Source of the DNA: Lachnospiraceae bacterium
GTDB lineage: Bacteria; Bacillota; Clostridia; Lachnospirales; Lachnospiraceae
Reading direction: 5' to 3'
Assembly: GCA_024403515.1 (NCBI GenBank)
Contig: JAKSRS010000001.1
Location: 62,001-126,000 of the forward strand
DNA: 64,000 nucleotides
The notes under the pieces were generated by a model. That model saw only the letters and a list, made by a program, of their open reading frames with translations. It did not search any database and was not told the DNA's origin. The number at the start of each line of letters is the position of its first letter. Position 1 is the stretch's first letter. This document shows positions 55,896 through 64,000 of the stretch, piece by piece. The position numbers and the translations under genes were made by a program.

Positions 55896-57062
55896 TTACT
55901 TATAAATTCTTGGAATCGATGAATCAAGATTAGTCATCAATTCGTACATTGTAGTCATTACGTGACGTGTAATTGTTCTGATTGGAATCTCACCGCCAAA
56001 GACACATACTTTGTCATGTCTTTTAACAGTTTCATCCACCAATACTTCACACATGCCCATTCCTACTTCACCAATAATGGGATACTTCTTGCCGTTAATT
56101 GAAACAAGGCTTCCCACGCGTTTTCTATTGATGCCATCTCCATAACCGGTATCAATTGTTGCTGCGTATTCAGTTTTTGGGGCTTTATGAAGCATTCCAT
56201 ATCCTACATACTCACCCTCTTCTACCTTTTTAACCTGAATTACTTCAGTATAAAGAGTAAGGGCGGTTTTTAAATCAAGCTCTGGATATGGTTTGCAGGG
56301 CTTAACTCCTGCTCTTTTATTTTTAAATTCATGCTTAAATTTACGTAGTCTTCCCTTTAAAGAATCATCGTACTTGTTCATTAAATTAAATCCATAAAGA
56401 ACAACTCCGAATCTTACAGCAGTTGTAAAATCAGCCTTTTCATGAGCCATTATTGTCTGGCTCTTATCTATGTGGACCATGGGAATATCCGAAAGTGGAA
56501 TATTCTTAGTCAAAAGAACAAACTTTTCCATGTTCTTTTCATATTCAGTGTCCGCAAGACCTGTAGTATGAAGATGTGAAAAGATTCCTTCAACCTCAAG
56601 TTCAGGACACTCAACAGCTTTTTTGTAAACTTCTTCAAGTTCTTTACTGTCTTTAAAACCGAGTCGGTTCATTCCACAGTCAACTTTTATCTGAAGCTTA
56701 AGTTTACAGCCTGATGAAAGAATCTCATTAAAGGTCTCCATACAGTTAACGCATACTGAAATGTTGTTCTTTTCGCATATGTCGTAATATTCACCGTGTA
56801 TGGGTTCAAGCATTAAAACCGGAAGGTTCTTTTCATATTCTCTTACTGCCAAAGCTTCATTAAGATTTGAAACTGCAAAAGCATTTATTCCACCATCAAC
56901 CAGGGCAGGTATTATTCCATACCCGTGTCCATAAGCATTTCCCTTAACTACCGCTATAAACACTTTGTGAGGATACTCATTAGTGAGCACCCTCGCATTA
57001 TTTGTCAGTATCGAATTATCGATTTCAATATATGTTTTTCTGTAACCTGAATTACTGTCCAT
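55896..57062 (-). CDS. alr: Alanine-racemase-family enzyme, possibly altered specificity
   Basis: The 388-residue PLP enzyme has the Alr N-terminal barrel with VVKGNAYGHG (PLP Lys40), IKVDCGMNRLGF, VRFGVVLYG and the catalytic Tyr307 in DTGYGDG on the C-terminal beta domain. Two features are unusual: an insertion of about 35 basic residues near 228-262, and GEVGMGMCE in place of GRVCMDQ, so the substrate-contacting Met-Asp pair is Met-Cys. Racemase activity is likely; the amino acid may not be alanine. Its start overlaps the S41 peptidase stop by 11 bases and its product could feed the ATP-grasp ligase next door. Confidence 0.87.
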   Translation of the reverse strand: MDSNSGYRKTYIEIDNSILTNNARVLTNEYPHKVFIAVVKGNAYGHGYGIIPALVDGGINAFAVSNLNEALAVREYEKNLPVLMLEPIHGEYYDICEKNNISVCVNCMETFNEILSSGCKLKLQIKVDCGMNRLGFKDSKELEEVYKKAVECPELEVEGIFSHLHTTGLADTEYEKNMEKFVLLTKNIPLSDIPMVHIDKSQTIMAHEKADFTTAVRFGVVLYGFNLMNKYDDSLKGRLRKFKHEFKNKRAGVKPCKPYPELDLKTALTLYTEVIQVKKVEEGEYVGYGMLHKAPKTEYAATIDTGYGDGINRKRVGSLVSINGKKYPIIGEVGMGMCEVLVDETVKRHDKVCVFGGEIPIRTITRHVMTTMYELMTNLDSSIPRIYK

Positions 57063-58326
57063 CAGAAAGCTTCCCTTTTAAGAAATCAAGTGCATAGTTT
57101 AACTGGTTATCAATTCCGTCGTTATAGTAGGGCTCAGGTTCGAACTCAACTTTAATATCCGGCTCGATTCCTAATTTATGAATGCAAACCCCGCTTGGAG
57201 TATAGTAGCTTGAACTTGTGTACTTGATACCGCTTCCGTCTTTGAAGCTTAAAAAGTCCTGAACAATACCCTTTCCAAAGGTTGTTGTTCCGATAATGGT
57301 TCCCACACCATAGTCTTTAATGGCACCCGTCAAAAGTTCTGAAGCGCTTGCCGAATAACCGTTTACAAGCACCGCAAGAGGAATATCAATAGGTGTCAGT
57401 CCTTCACACTGGTACTCTTCTCTGTCACCATTTCTATACTCGATATAAGTGATAAGACCCTTAGGAAGGATTCTTCTTGCTATAGTAAGTATTGTTTTAA
57501 GGTTACCACCCGGATTGGAACGAAGGTCCAAAACGAGTGCCTTCATACCTGCATTTTGAAGTTCTGTATATGCTTCTTCAAACTGATCAGATGTAACTGA
57601 ATCAAATTCACGAATCTGAATATAACCAATTCCATTATCCTTAAGTTCATGATTAACTGTTCTGGCTATTACTTCCTTACGGGTTACATCAACATCAAAG
57701 TACTCGCTTCCGCGTAAGATGGTCAGTTTAACTGTTGTTCCCTCCTCACCTTTAACAAGAGAGACAACATCATCAAGAACCCAGCCTGCTACTATTTCAT
57801 CATCAACTGCGTAAATATAGTCGCCATCTCTAAGGCCGGCTTCGCTGGCTCCTGATCCTTCAAATACACCACTTAAAACAACAAGATCTTTTTCTTTATC
57901 TATTGACACATAAGAACCTATTCCGTAATACTTTCCTTCCACTTCTTCAAGAAGTGCGCTGTATTCTTCGGCTGTGTAGTATTCCGTATAAACATCTCCA
58001 AGACTTGAAACTATACCCTTATAGATGTTATCGCGCATCTTATCTGCATCAATATCATCCGAAAAAAGAAAGTCATCATTAATAATGCTATAAATCGACT
58101 CTGCTTTTTTCATAGTGTTTGAGTCGATAAGTTTACCCTCGAAATAGCCTTCTCTTGCCGAAACAAGTTCAGCTGAAAGCTTATCAACAGCATCTGAATA
58201 TGACCTATAACTTTTTACAGAGATTACAACGAAAGTAGCTGTAAGAATAATTCCGGTTAAGACAACACCCAAGAGAATGCCACCCCAAAAGGACCTACGC
58301 TTTTCGTTCTTTAATTCCATTTCCAT
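57052..58326 (-). CDS. S41 carboxy-terminal processing peptidase (CtpA/CtpB type)
   Basis: The 424-residue protein has a membrane anchor at 13-36, a PDZ domain (about 130-206, YYGIGSYVSIDKEKDLVVLS, GLRDGDYI) and an S41 protease core with RSNPGGNL, nucleophile Ser327 in YSASASE and Lys352 in TTFGKG, 25 residues apart as in CtpB. It faces the outside. Homologues cleave exported proteins, including wall hydrolases. It lies 13 bases after the M23 peptidase gene, which fits a role in controlling that enzyme. Confidence 0.93.
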   Translation of the reverse strand: MEMELKNEKRRSFWGGILLGVVLTGIILTATFVVISVKSYRSYSDAVDKLSAELVSAREGYFEGKLIDSNTMKKAESIYSIINDDFLFSDDIDADKMRDNIYKGIVSSLGDVYTEYYTAEEYSALLEEVEGKYYGIGSYVSIDKEKDLVVLSGVFEGSGASEAGLRDGDYIYAVDDEIVAGWVLDDVVSLVKGEEGTTVKLTILRGSEYFDVDVTRKEVIARTVNHELKDNGIGYIQIREFDSVTSDQFEEAYTELQNAGMKALVLDLRSNPGGNLKTILTIARRILPKGLITYIEYRNGDREEYQCEGLTPIDIPLAVLVNGYSASASELLTGAIKDYGVGTIIGTTTFGKGIVQDFLSFKDGSGIKYTSSSYYTPSGVCIHKLGIEPDIKVEFEPEPYYNDGIDNQLNYALDFLKGKLSDGQ

Positions 58327-58339
58327 TTAAAACTCCAAA

Positions 58340-59554
58340 TTACTTAAGATAATTCCAAGGGCTTACATATACTCCGTTAAGTCTTACACCAAAGTGAAGG
58401 TGATTACCTGTTGAACGGCCTGTTGTTCCAACAGCGGCAATTGTTGCTCCTTTGGATACGCTCTGTCCTGCAGATACATATAAAGCACTTGAATGCATAT
58501 AAATTGTGTAAAGACCATCACCATGATCAATAAGAACATAGTTACCCATTGACCAGTTGTAGGTTGCTGCAACAACAACGCCATCGTAAGCAGCTAAAAT
58601 TGCGCTTCCTGCAGGAGCTGCAAGGTCGACACCGCTATGGTATGAGGACGCACCTGTAATAGGGTCAGTTCTCCATCCAAACTCATCGGATACCTTAACA
58701 TATGAAGGACAGGGGAATGTAAACATACCGCCATCATATTTAGGACCTTTTCCACCGCCAAGTGATGCACGTTCTTTTTCAATTTCTTTTTCAAGAGCTG
58801 AAATAACTGCCTGTTCTTCGGCAAGGTCTGCTTCGTAGTCCTTAATCTGCTGAGTTACATCCTTAATCTTAGAGTTATAGGATGACATTTCACGTTCTTT
58901 TTCCTCAAGGATTTCCTGAAGGGTTTCTTCATCCTTTTCCTGGGCAAGTTTAGCTTCATCCAGAACCTGCTTTTCAGATTCTAAGGATGCTTTACAAAGT
59001 TCAGTCCACTCACGAGCCTCAGTATATTCCTGCATCTTCTTGTTTTCATATGCTGAAAGCTGTTCGATGTAATTGGCCTTGGTTAAAAAGTCACTAAATC
59101 CTGAAGTATTAAGCATTAAGTCAATGTAGAGTGAGTCGCCTCTTTCATACATGAACTTAATCTGCTTTTTCATGGTCTCGTAGTGTTCTTCTTCTTTTTC
59201 TACGGCCACCTCCAGCTCTTTTGTCATCTCAACAATTTCTTCTTCCTTGTTTTCGATTAAAGTGTTGTATTCTTCAATCTGAGCTGCGATGGAAGCAAGT
59301 TCTTCGTCTATTCTTGTTATGTATTTAGCTACATCACTTTTAAGGCCTTCAAGTTCGCCCTTTATAGCCTTGGCATTTTTAATGTTAGACTGTAAATCTC
59401 CCTTGATTTTCTGTGATTCTTTTATTTTTTCCTGCTTTTTGCGAATGCTTTCTTTTATTTCACTATCTGTTTTGGCAACTGAAGTTGTAGGGACCATGCC
59501 TAGACACATTACTGAAACCAAAGCAAGGCAGAATATTCTCTTTATCTTTCGCAT
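58340..59554 (-). CDS. EnvC/PcsB-like M23 peptidase with coiled coil
   Basis: The 404-residue secreted protein has a signal peptide (to about residue 27), a long coiled coil (about 30-265) and a C-terminal M23 domain with metal-binding His306 and Asp310 (SSYHSGVD) and HLHFG at 385-389. The layout is that of proteins activated by FtsEX (EnvC, PcsB, CwlO-type), which cut peptidoglycan at division or elongation. Unlike EnvC, whose LytM domain is degenerate, all M23 metal ligands are intact here, so it should be an active endopeptidase. It directly follows ftsX. Confidence 0.94.
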   Translation of the reverse strand: MRKIKRIFCLALVSVMCLGMVPTTSVAKTDSEIKESIRKKQEKIKESQKIKGDLQSNIKNAKAIKGELEGLKSDVAKYITRIDEELASIAAQIEEYNTLIENKEEEIVEMTKELEVAVEKEEEHYETMKKQIKFMYERGDSLYIDLMLNTSGFSDFLTKANYIEQLSAYENKKMQEYTEAREWTELCKASLESEKQVLDEAKLAQEKDEETLQEILEEKEREMSSYNSKIKDVTQQIKDYEADLAEEQAVISALEKEIEKERASLGGGKGPKYDGGMFTFPCPSYVKVSDEFGWRTDPITGASSYHSGVDLAAPAGSAILAAYDGVVVAATYNWSMGNYVLIDHGDGLYTIYMHSSALYVSAGQSVSKGATIAAVGTTGRSTGNHLHFGVRLNGVYVSPWNYLK

Positions 59555-59586
59555 AAGCTTCCTTTCGTTTCCCTTTTTAGTTAAAA

Positions 59587-60483
59587 CTAGACTCTTAAAT
59601 GCTTTCTTACTGTTATATAACTTCCAAAAAATCCTATTCCTGCGCCGATTGCAAGTGAAAGAGGAACTAATGTCTCATAAATAACATCAACACTTAAAAA
59701 GTTCAAAAGTGAAGAAAGAACTTCAAATCTGAGTGATAAGAAATCAAGGGCTTTGTTATAGAGTATCTGGATAATTCCAAGCGGAATTGCCGCTCCGATA
59801 AGGCCTATAAGCAAGCCTTCGATAACGAAGGGGCCTCTGACAAAAAAGTCTGTGGCACCGATATATTTCATGATTGATATCTCTTCCTTACGAACAGAAA
59901 TACCGATTGTAACGGTGTTACTGATAAGGAATACGGAAACTGCAAGAAGTATTCCTATAATTCCAAGTGAAACAAGACCAACAAGCTTGTTTACACCGCC
60001 GAGTGTTCTTGCTGTGATTTCGCTTCTTCTAACTTCGCGAACGCCGTCAACGGACTCGATATAGGTTACCAGTGCGCTCTGCATTGTAATATCGTTTAAG
60101 TAAATTTCGTAGTTTGATGAGCCTTCAAGAGGGTTTTCTGTAAATCCGTCGGCATACTCTCCAAGGTGTTCTTTACTGAATTCTTCCCATGCTTCATCAT
60201 CTGAAACGAAGTTGATTTTGGATACTTCGGGACGCTTTCTAATCATGTCGCCGATTTCTTCAATTCTTTTATCTGTTATTCCCTCGTCAAAGAAAACAAC
60301 TACACAGACGCCTTCTTCGGCTGTCTTTATAATGTTTTGAAAGTTTGCAAGTATTGAATAAAATATGCCCAAAAGAAAGAGACAGGCACTTATTGTTGCA
60401 ATTGAAGCAAGTGAAAACCACTTGTTTCTAAAGATATTCTTGATACCCTGCCACAGAGTATAAAACAATGTACTAATCCTCAT
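59587..60483 (-). CDS. ftsX: Cell division protein FtsX
   Basis: The 298-residue protein has the FtsX topology: helix 1 near 20-40 (FSLASIATISACLFLLGIFY), an external domain of about 130 residues and three more helices after residue 165, with VSVFLISNTVTIGI and ISIMKYIGATDFFVRGPFVI. I start at the ATG at 60483 with GGAG about nine bases before; the ATG at 60507 would add eight residues inside ftsE. It overlaps ftsE by 11 bases. It relays FtsE ATPase activity to the M23 partner encoded next. Confidence 0.93.
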   Translation of the reverse strand: MRISTLFYTLWQGIKNIFRNKWFSLASIATISACLFLLGIFYSILANFQNIIKTAEEGVCVVVFFDEGITDKRIEEIGDMIRKRPEVSKINFVSDDEAWEEFSKEHLGEYADGFTENPLEGSSNYEIYLNDITMQSALVTYIESVDGVREVRRSEITARTLGGVNKLVGLVSLGIIGILLAVSVFLISNTVTIGISVRKEEISIMKYIGATDFFVRGPFVIEGLLIGLIGAAIPLGIIQILYNKALDFLSLRFEVLSSLLNFLSVDVIYETLVPLSLAIGAGIGFFGSYITVRKHLRV

Positions 60484-61198
60484 CGATGTATACTCCTTCC
60501 TCTTCATCTCTTACAATAACACCACGGCGAAGAGTGATAACTCTCTTTCTCATGGCGTTAACGATTTCCTTATTGTGGGTTACCATGATAACAGTTGTAC
60601 CTGCTTCATTGATTTCTTCAAGAAGGTGCATGATTTCATTGGTGTTTTTAGGGTCAAGATTTCCTGTAGGTTCGTCTGCCAATAAGATTGTAGGATTGTT
60701 TACAAGAGCTCTTGCAATCGCTACTCTTTGCTGTTCACCACCTGAAAGCTGGCCGGGACGAGCCTTATATTTTCCTGCAAGTCCAACTATCGCAAGAATT
60801 CTGGGAACGTTCTTTCTTATGTTTTTAGAAGGAACCTGTACAATTCTCTGTGCGAAGGCTACGTTTTCGTATACGTTTCTGTCTTTTAAAAGTCTGAAAT
60901 CCTGGAAAACTACACCAATATTTCTACGAAACTTAGGAACCCTTGAATGAGGAAGTCTGTTAAGATGATAATTCATCACATAAAGATTACCCTCAGAAGG
61001 ATTAAGTTCTTTAAGCAAAAGTTTTATTAGAGTCGATTTACCTGAGCCTGAATCCCCAACGATGAATACGAACTCTCCACGCTTAATTCTTAAGCTTACA
61101 TCGCTCAAAGCAGGGACATTCTGTGTATAGCTCTTACTAACATGGTCGAGAACGATTACCTCATCGTCCGCCATATACTTTCTTTTTCTCAATGCCAT
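60473..61198 (-). CDS. ftsE: Cell division ATP-binding protein FtsE
   Basis: The 241-residue ABC ATPase has Walker A GDSGSGKST at 48-56, the Q-loop FQDFRLL, signature LSGGEQQR at 151-158, Walker B ILLADEPTGNLD and the switch His in VMVTHNKE. GGGAG precedes the ATG. Strand and order (regulator, ftsE, ftsX, M23, S41) match a division-associated wall hydrolysis unit. Confidence 0.96.
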   Translation of the reverse strand: MALRKRKYMADDEVIVLDHVSKSYTQNVPALSDVSLRIKRGEFVFIVGDSGSGKSTLIKLLLKELNPSEGNLYVMNYHLNRLPHSRVPKFRRNIGVVFQDFRLLKDRNVYENVAFAQRIVQVPSKNIRKNVPRILAIVGLAGKYKARPGQLSGGEQQRVAIARALVNNPTILLADEPTGNLDPKNTNEIMHLLEEINEAGTTVIMVTHNKEIVNAMRKRVITLRRGVIVRDEEEGVYIDED

Positions 61199-61222
61199 AT
61201 TACTCCCTTAATTACTCAATGA

Positions 61223-62311
61223 TTAATACTCAACGCTCTCCATGTACTTCATGTACTTTACAACCATGAGTGCAATCTTAAATGTAATCGCGTCCTCAAA
61301 TACTCTAAGGTCAAGACCTGTAGACTTCTGAAGCTTGTCAAGACGATATACAAGTGTATTTCTGTGGATGAAAAGCTGTCTTGAAGTTTCTGATACATTA
61401 AGGCTGTTTTCGAAGAATTTCATAATTGTAATGAGTGTTTCTTCGTCGAAATCGTCAGGACTCTTTCCACCAAATATTTCCTTAATAAACATTTTGCAAA
61501 GAGGAATGGGAAGCTGATAAATCAAACGACCGATTCCAAGTTCGGAGTAAGCTACGATGTCACGGTCTGAGAAGAAAATCTTGCCTACATCCATTGCCAT
61601 CTTTGCTTCCTTGTAAGAGCGGCTGACATCCTTGATTTCTCCAACTGTTGTACCGTATGAAATGTGAGGTCCTTTGATGCCTTCTCTTTCTAGAATTCCA
61701 ATAATATTTCTTGCTGTCTTCTCGATTTCTCTTGAGGAATCTCCCTCGTCGAGTTCACGAACAATAATAACGTTACTTTCATCTACAGCTGTGATGAAGT
61801 CTTTACTGTTTGATCCATAATATGTGCGAATAATTTCAAGTGCGTTGGAATCCTTCTTATCAGAAGTTTCAACGATCATAACAACTCTCTTAACATCTGT
61901 TGTTACATGAAGCTTTTTAGCGCGGCTGAAAATATCAACCAAAAGAAGGTTGTCAAGAAGGAGGTTCTTAATAAAGTTATCCTTATCAAAACGTTCCTTG
62001 TAGGCTACCATCAGGTTCTGAATCTGGAAAGCTACCATCTTTCCTACCATATAAACATCTTCACCTGTGCCACCGGCAACAAGAATGTATTCAATCTGCT
62101 GCTCGTCGTAAATTTTAAAATACTGGTACCCCTGAATTTCCTGTGAATCCGCAGGAGACATCACAAACTCCTTGGCGGGCTTGCTGACATCTGCCATGCT
62201 GGCTGTTGTTGAGACTACTTCTTTACCGTCACTGTCGAGCACGCATAACTCAACTCTGGAAATCGCCTTAATCCCATCAATAGTTCCCTGCAAAATCTGA
62301 TTCGAAATCAT
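61223..62311 (-). CDS. PucR/CdaR-type transcriptional regulator
   Basis: The 362-residue protein has a sensor-like N-terminal half (SNQILQGTIDGIKAISRVEL, resembling the sugar-diacid recognition domain), a GGDEF-like middle (TTDVKRVVMIVETSD) and the C-terminal PucR helix-turn-helix (ETSRQLFIHRNTLVYRLDKL, then DLRVFEDAITFKIALMV). Relatives respond to diacids or purine breakdown products. GGAGG precedes the start. It is the first gene of the ftsEX unit, 24 bases before ftsE, so it may sense an envelope metabolite and control the operon, including itself. Confidence 0.88.
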   Translation of the reverse strand: MISNQILQGTIDGIKAISRVELCVLDSDGKEVVSTTASMADVSKPAKEFVMSPADSQEIQGYQYFKIYDEQQIEYILVAGGTGEDVYMVGKMVAFQIQNLMVAYKERFDKDNFIKNLLLDNLLLVDIFSRAKKLHVTTDVKRVVMIVETSDKKDSNALEIIRTYYGSNSKDFITAVDESNVIIVRELDEGDSSREIEKTARNIIGILEREGIKGPHISYGTTVGEIKDVSRSYKEAKMAMDVGKIFFSDRDIVAYSELGIGRLIYQLPIPLCKMFIKEIFGGKSPDDFDEETLITIMKFFENSLNVSETSRQLFIHRNTLVYRLDKLQKSTGLDLRVFEDAITFKIALMVVKYMKYMESVEY

Positions 62312-62375
62312 ATTTTCCTCCGTTTCATTACTTCAATTTATTCGCTTTTTCGTAAATGCTATACAACTTTCACAA

Positions 62376-62399
62376 ATGATTTCCGACCCCAGAAATCAT
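62376..62399. repeat. Inverted repeat, candidate operator
   Basis: ATGATTTC (62376-62383) and GAAATCAT (62392-62399) flank eight bases. It lies 65-88 bases upstream of the PucR/CdaR-type gene, downstream of its likely promoter, where a repressor or autoregulator could bind. No T run follows, so it is not a terminator. Confidence 0.5.
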
Positions 62400-62560
62400 A
62401 ATAAATGCATATTCCATTGTATTTTATAACATATTACTTAAAATACCAATACTTTTTTTGACTTTCTTAGTGCATTTTTTTGTTTTTTTCTTTTTCTTTC
62501 GTAAAAAAGACACTATAAAGTTGAACAAAAGAATAATTAAGAGTATGAATTTGTAAATTA

Positions 62561-62569
62561 TGTTATAAT
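62561..62569 (+). promoter_or_regulatory. Extended -10 promoter of the edge membrane-protein gene
   Basis: TGTTATAAT combines a perfect TATAAT with TGn upstream. No good -35 is present at 16-18 bases. The ATG follows about 60 bases later, with GGAG twelve bases before it. Confidence 0.5.
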
Positions 62570-62628
62570 GTTTCTAACTATACATATTTTGAGAACTAAA
62601 TGGTTGAAAATTGGAGATTTAACTTACG

Positions 62629-64000
62629 ATGAAAAAACTTTTTTCCAAACTGTTTGCCGATAAATTATCGAGAATTATAAGAATATCCGAACTCCTTCTT
62701 TTGTTCTTTTGCATTATCTTCTTTATATATGAAAAGAAAACTCCATCAGTGCAGCACTTTGAAGCGGATGATTTTACCGAAGCAGTAGTTGATGGTGATA
62801 ACTGCCTTGTCTTAAGGGACTTATCCTTTAAAAGAGGTGTTTATAACTTTTCACTAAATGCCGTCTCAAGCGAAGAAGGCTCCACAATGGAAGTTACTTC
62901 CTTAAAGCTTCAGGGCGTTCGTTTAAAAACCGGTCCCGCAACACTTCCAACCACAGCCTTATCATCCTATGTTAAGGCTGATATGCGCGGCGCAGCTGAC
63001 GATATCAGTGTCGTAATAAAACCCAATCCTTCTGCTGTCTTTGAAATCAATTCTCTGGATGTTTTTAAGACTACAGACGCATCTAAAAGAAGCCTGGTTC
63101 TTTCACTTATACTTATCGTATTTGTTGAATTTTTCTTCCGACTTTCTTTCAAAGAGGTTAAGGTTAAAGTCAGAGCCTTTGTTCTTTTTGCAATGTTTTT
63201 ACTTTCATGCTATCCGCTTTATACGGATTACATTATGGGCTCCCACGATATTCTCTTCCACCTTGCGAGAATCGAAGGGCTTGCCGAGGGGCTTAAAAGC
63301 GGAGTCTTTCCGGTAAAAATTCACCCCTTCTGGGGCAATGATTACGGTTATGCTGTTGGAACATTTTACGGAGATATACTTCTTTACTTTCCTGCGTTCT
63401 TAAGGCTTATGGGCTTTTCGGCGCAGAGTGCTTTCAAGATGTATGCAGCCCTTATCCAGCTTGGCACCGTAGTTATTTCTTATTTTTCTTTCAAAAGAAT
63501 GTTCAAAGATCCTGATACAGGTCTTTTTTCAAGCGCGGTATACACCTTTGCAAGTTACAGACTCATAAACACCTATACCCGCGCCGCAATCGGGGAATAC
63601 ACAGCTATGATGTTCTTCCCCCTTATCCTCTGCGGATTTTATATGATTTTCGAAGAAGGAAAAGAAACATACAAAGAAAGCCTCAAAGCTTCAGCCATCA
63701 CCGCCTTAGGTCTTACCGGACTGATCGGCTGTCACGTGCTTAGCTGTGAAATGATTGCCTTCTATATTATTCTCGCCCTTTTAATATGTATAAAAAAAGT
63801 TTTTGTCAAAAGAACTTTCCTCGACCTTTTAACTGCACTACTTATGACTGTGCTGCTTAACTTAGGCTTTTTGGTTCCCTTTATTGCTTCCTATTTCCAG
63901 CCTTTAAATGTAAGATCTTCAAGCTGGCAGGGCGGATCATCAACAGGAATTCAGGAATATGGCCTTTCTCCCTTACAGCTATTTTCAGTTTTTGGAAACT
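62629..64000 (+). CDS. GT-C-like polytopic membrane glycosyltransferase, N-terminal part (partial)
   Basis: An open frame of at least 457 residues runs off the right edge. It starts MKKLFSKLFADKLSRIIRIS with one helix, then an external stretch of about 110 residues, then many helices. The segment GSHDILFHLARIEGLAEGLK followed by GVFPVKI and a GYAVGTFYGD turn is the hallmark of the 6-pyruvoyl-tetrahydropterin-synthase-related membrane family (PF10131-like), whose Asp-His site resembles GT-C transferases. It is divergent from the wall operon. Its substrate is unknown; lipid-linked sugar transfer to an external polymer is likely. Confidence 0.8.
   Translation, partial: MKKLFSKLFADKLSRIIRISELLLLFFCIIFFIYEKKTPSVQHFEADDFTEAVVDGDNCLVLRDLSFKRGVYNFSLNAVSSEEGSTMEVTSLKLQGVRLKTGPATLPTTALSSYVKADMRGAADDISVVIKPNPSAVFEINSLDVFKTTDASKRSLVLSLILIVFVEFFFRLSFKEVKVKVRAFVLFAMFLLSCYPLYTDYIMGSHDILFHLARIEGLAEGLKSGVFPVKIHPFWGNDYGYAVGTFYGDILLYFPAFLRLMGFSAQSAFKMYAALIQLGTVVISYFSFKRMFKDPDTGLFSSAVYTFASYRLINTYTRAAIGEYTAMMFFPLILCGFYMIFEEGKETYKESLKASAITALGLTGLIGCHVLSCEMIAFYIILALLICIKKVFVKRTFLDLLTALLMTVLLNLGFLVPFIASYFQPLNVRSSSWQGGSSTGIQEYGLSPLQLFSVFGN

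Larger units (their letters stand above)
62312..62628. other. Divergent intergenic region between the regulator and the edge membrane-protein gene
   Basis: The 317 bases are very AT-rich. They hold a perfect inverted repeat (62376-62399), a TGTTATAAA-type extended -10 for the regulator (minus strand, near 62420-62435) and an extended -10 promoter for the plus-strand gene. No gene, RNA or known riboswitch was recognised. Confidence 0.55.

Noticed and set aside
62652..62662. GCCGATAA match as a third sigma-28 promoter
   Set aside because: It lies inside the coding sequence of the edge membrane protein and has no TAAA at the right distance upstream.
1..64000. CRISPR array, tRNA, rRNA or insertion sequence
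   Set aside because: No regularly spaced direct repeats, clover-leaf sequences, rRNA segments or transposase genes were seen. Large open frames opposite to recognised genes are antisense shadows without ribosome sites or family motifs.

Overview
The window reads as chromosomal DNA of a motile, fibre- or mucus-associated anaerobic Firmicute, most likely a Lachnospiraceae member near Butyrivibrio or Pseudobutyrivibrio. The evidence is low-to-medium GC with strong GGAGG-type ribosome sites, the Firmicutes gene orders mbl-flhO-flhP, comFC-yvyF and cdaA-cdaR-glmM, a GH10 xylanase lipoprotein, hexuronate genes (uxuA/uxuB) and an EpsG/Wzz-type exopolysaccharide operon. This placement is inferred from gene content, because there is no rRNA in the window. 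No tRNA, CRISPR array, insertion sequence or prophage was seen. Nearly all genes lie on the minus strand. Plus-strand genes occur only at 14.4-16.4 kb, 19.3-20.1 kb and the right edge.

Layout, by coordinate. 1-14204 (minus): a long exopolysaccharide operon starting with gmd and fcl (GDP-L-fucose supply), then glycosyltransferases, a phosphoglycosyltransferase, a Wzz-like protein, an EpsG polymerase and a CapD/WbpM-type dehydratase, running off the left edge. 14433-16363 (plus): a possibly leaderless glycosyltransferase gene overlapping a DUF3048 lipoprotein. 16463-20141: uxuA-uxuB (glucuronate catabolism) and a divergent AraC regulator. 20143-21792: a nonulosonate synthase fused to a formyltransferase. 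21918-23966: leuA and ptsH. 24062-30511: comFC-yvyF, two unknown membrane proteins, then cdaA-cdaR-glmM (c-di-AMP and cell-wall precursor supply). 30603-32843: recD2. 32905-35958: mbl with flagellar rod genes, preceded by a sigma-28-like and a sigma-A-like promoter. 36199-41661: uvrB-uvrA-ygjV under a LexA box. 42000-44487: two zinc-ribbon membrane proteins. 44815-45405: an orphan coiled-coil gene with a sigma-28-like promoter.

45642-62311 (minus) is the most interesting part: about 16.7 kb of tightly packed collinear genes. In transcription order these are a PucR/CdaR-type regulator, ftsE, ftsX, an M23 peptidase and an S41 peptidase (the peptidoglycan-cutting division machinery), then an alanine-racemase-like enzyme, an ATP-grasp ligase, an AsnB-type amidotransferase, an EctB-type 2,4-diaminobutyrate aminotransferase and a divergent MurE-like ligase, then a glycosyltransferase/acyltransferase fusion, a small unknown protein and the GH10 xylanase. 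The five middle enzymes look like a pathway that makes, racemises, ligates and amidates an unusual amino acid, plausibly 2,4-diaminobutyrate, in a cell-wall peptide. That is my main candidate for an undescribed system. The enzyme families are read from the sequence; the pathway is inference.

The right edge (62629-64000, plus) holds the start of a large GT-C-like membrane protein.
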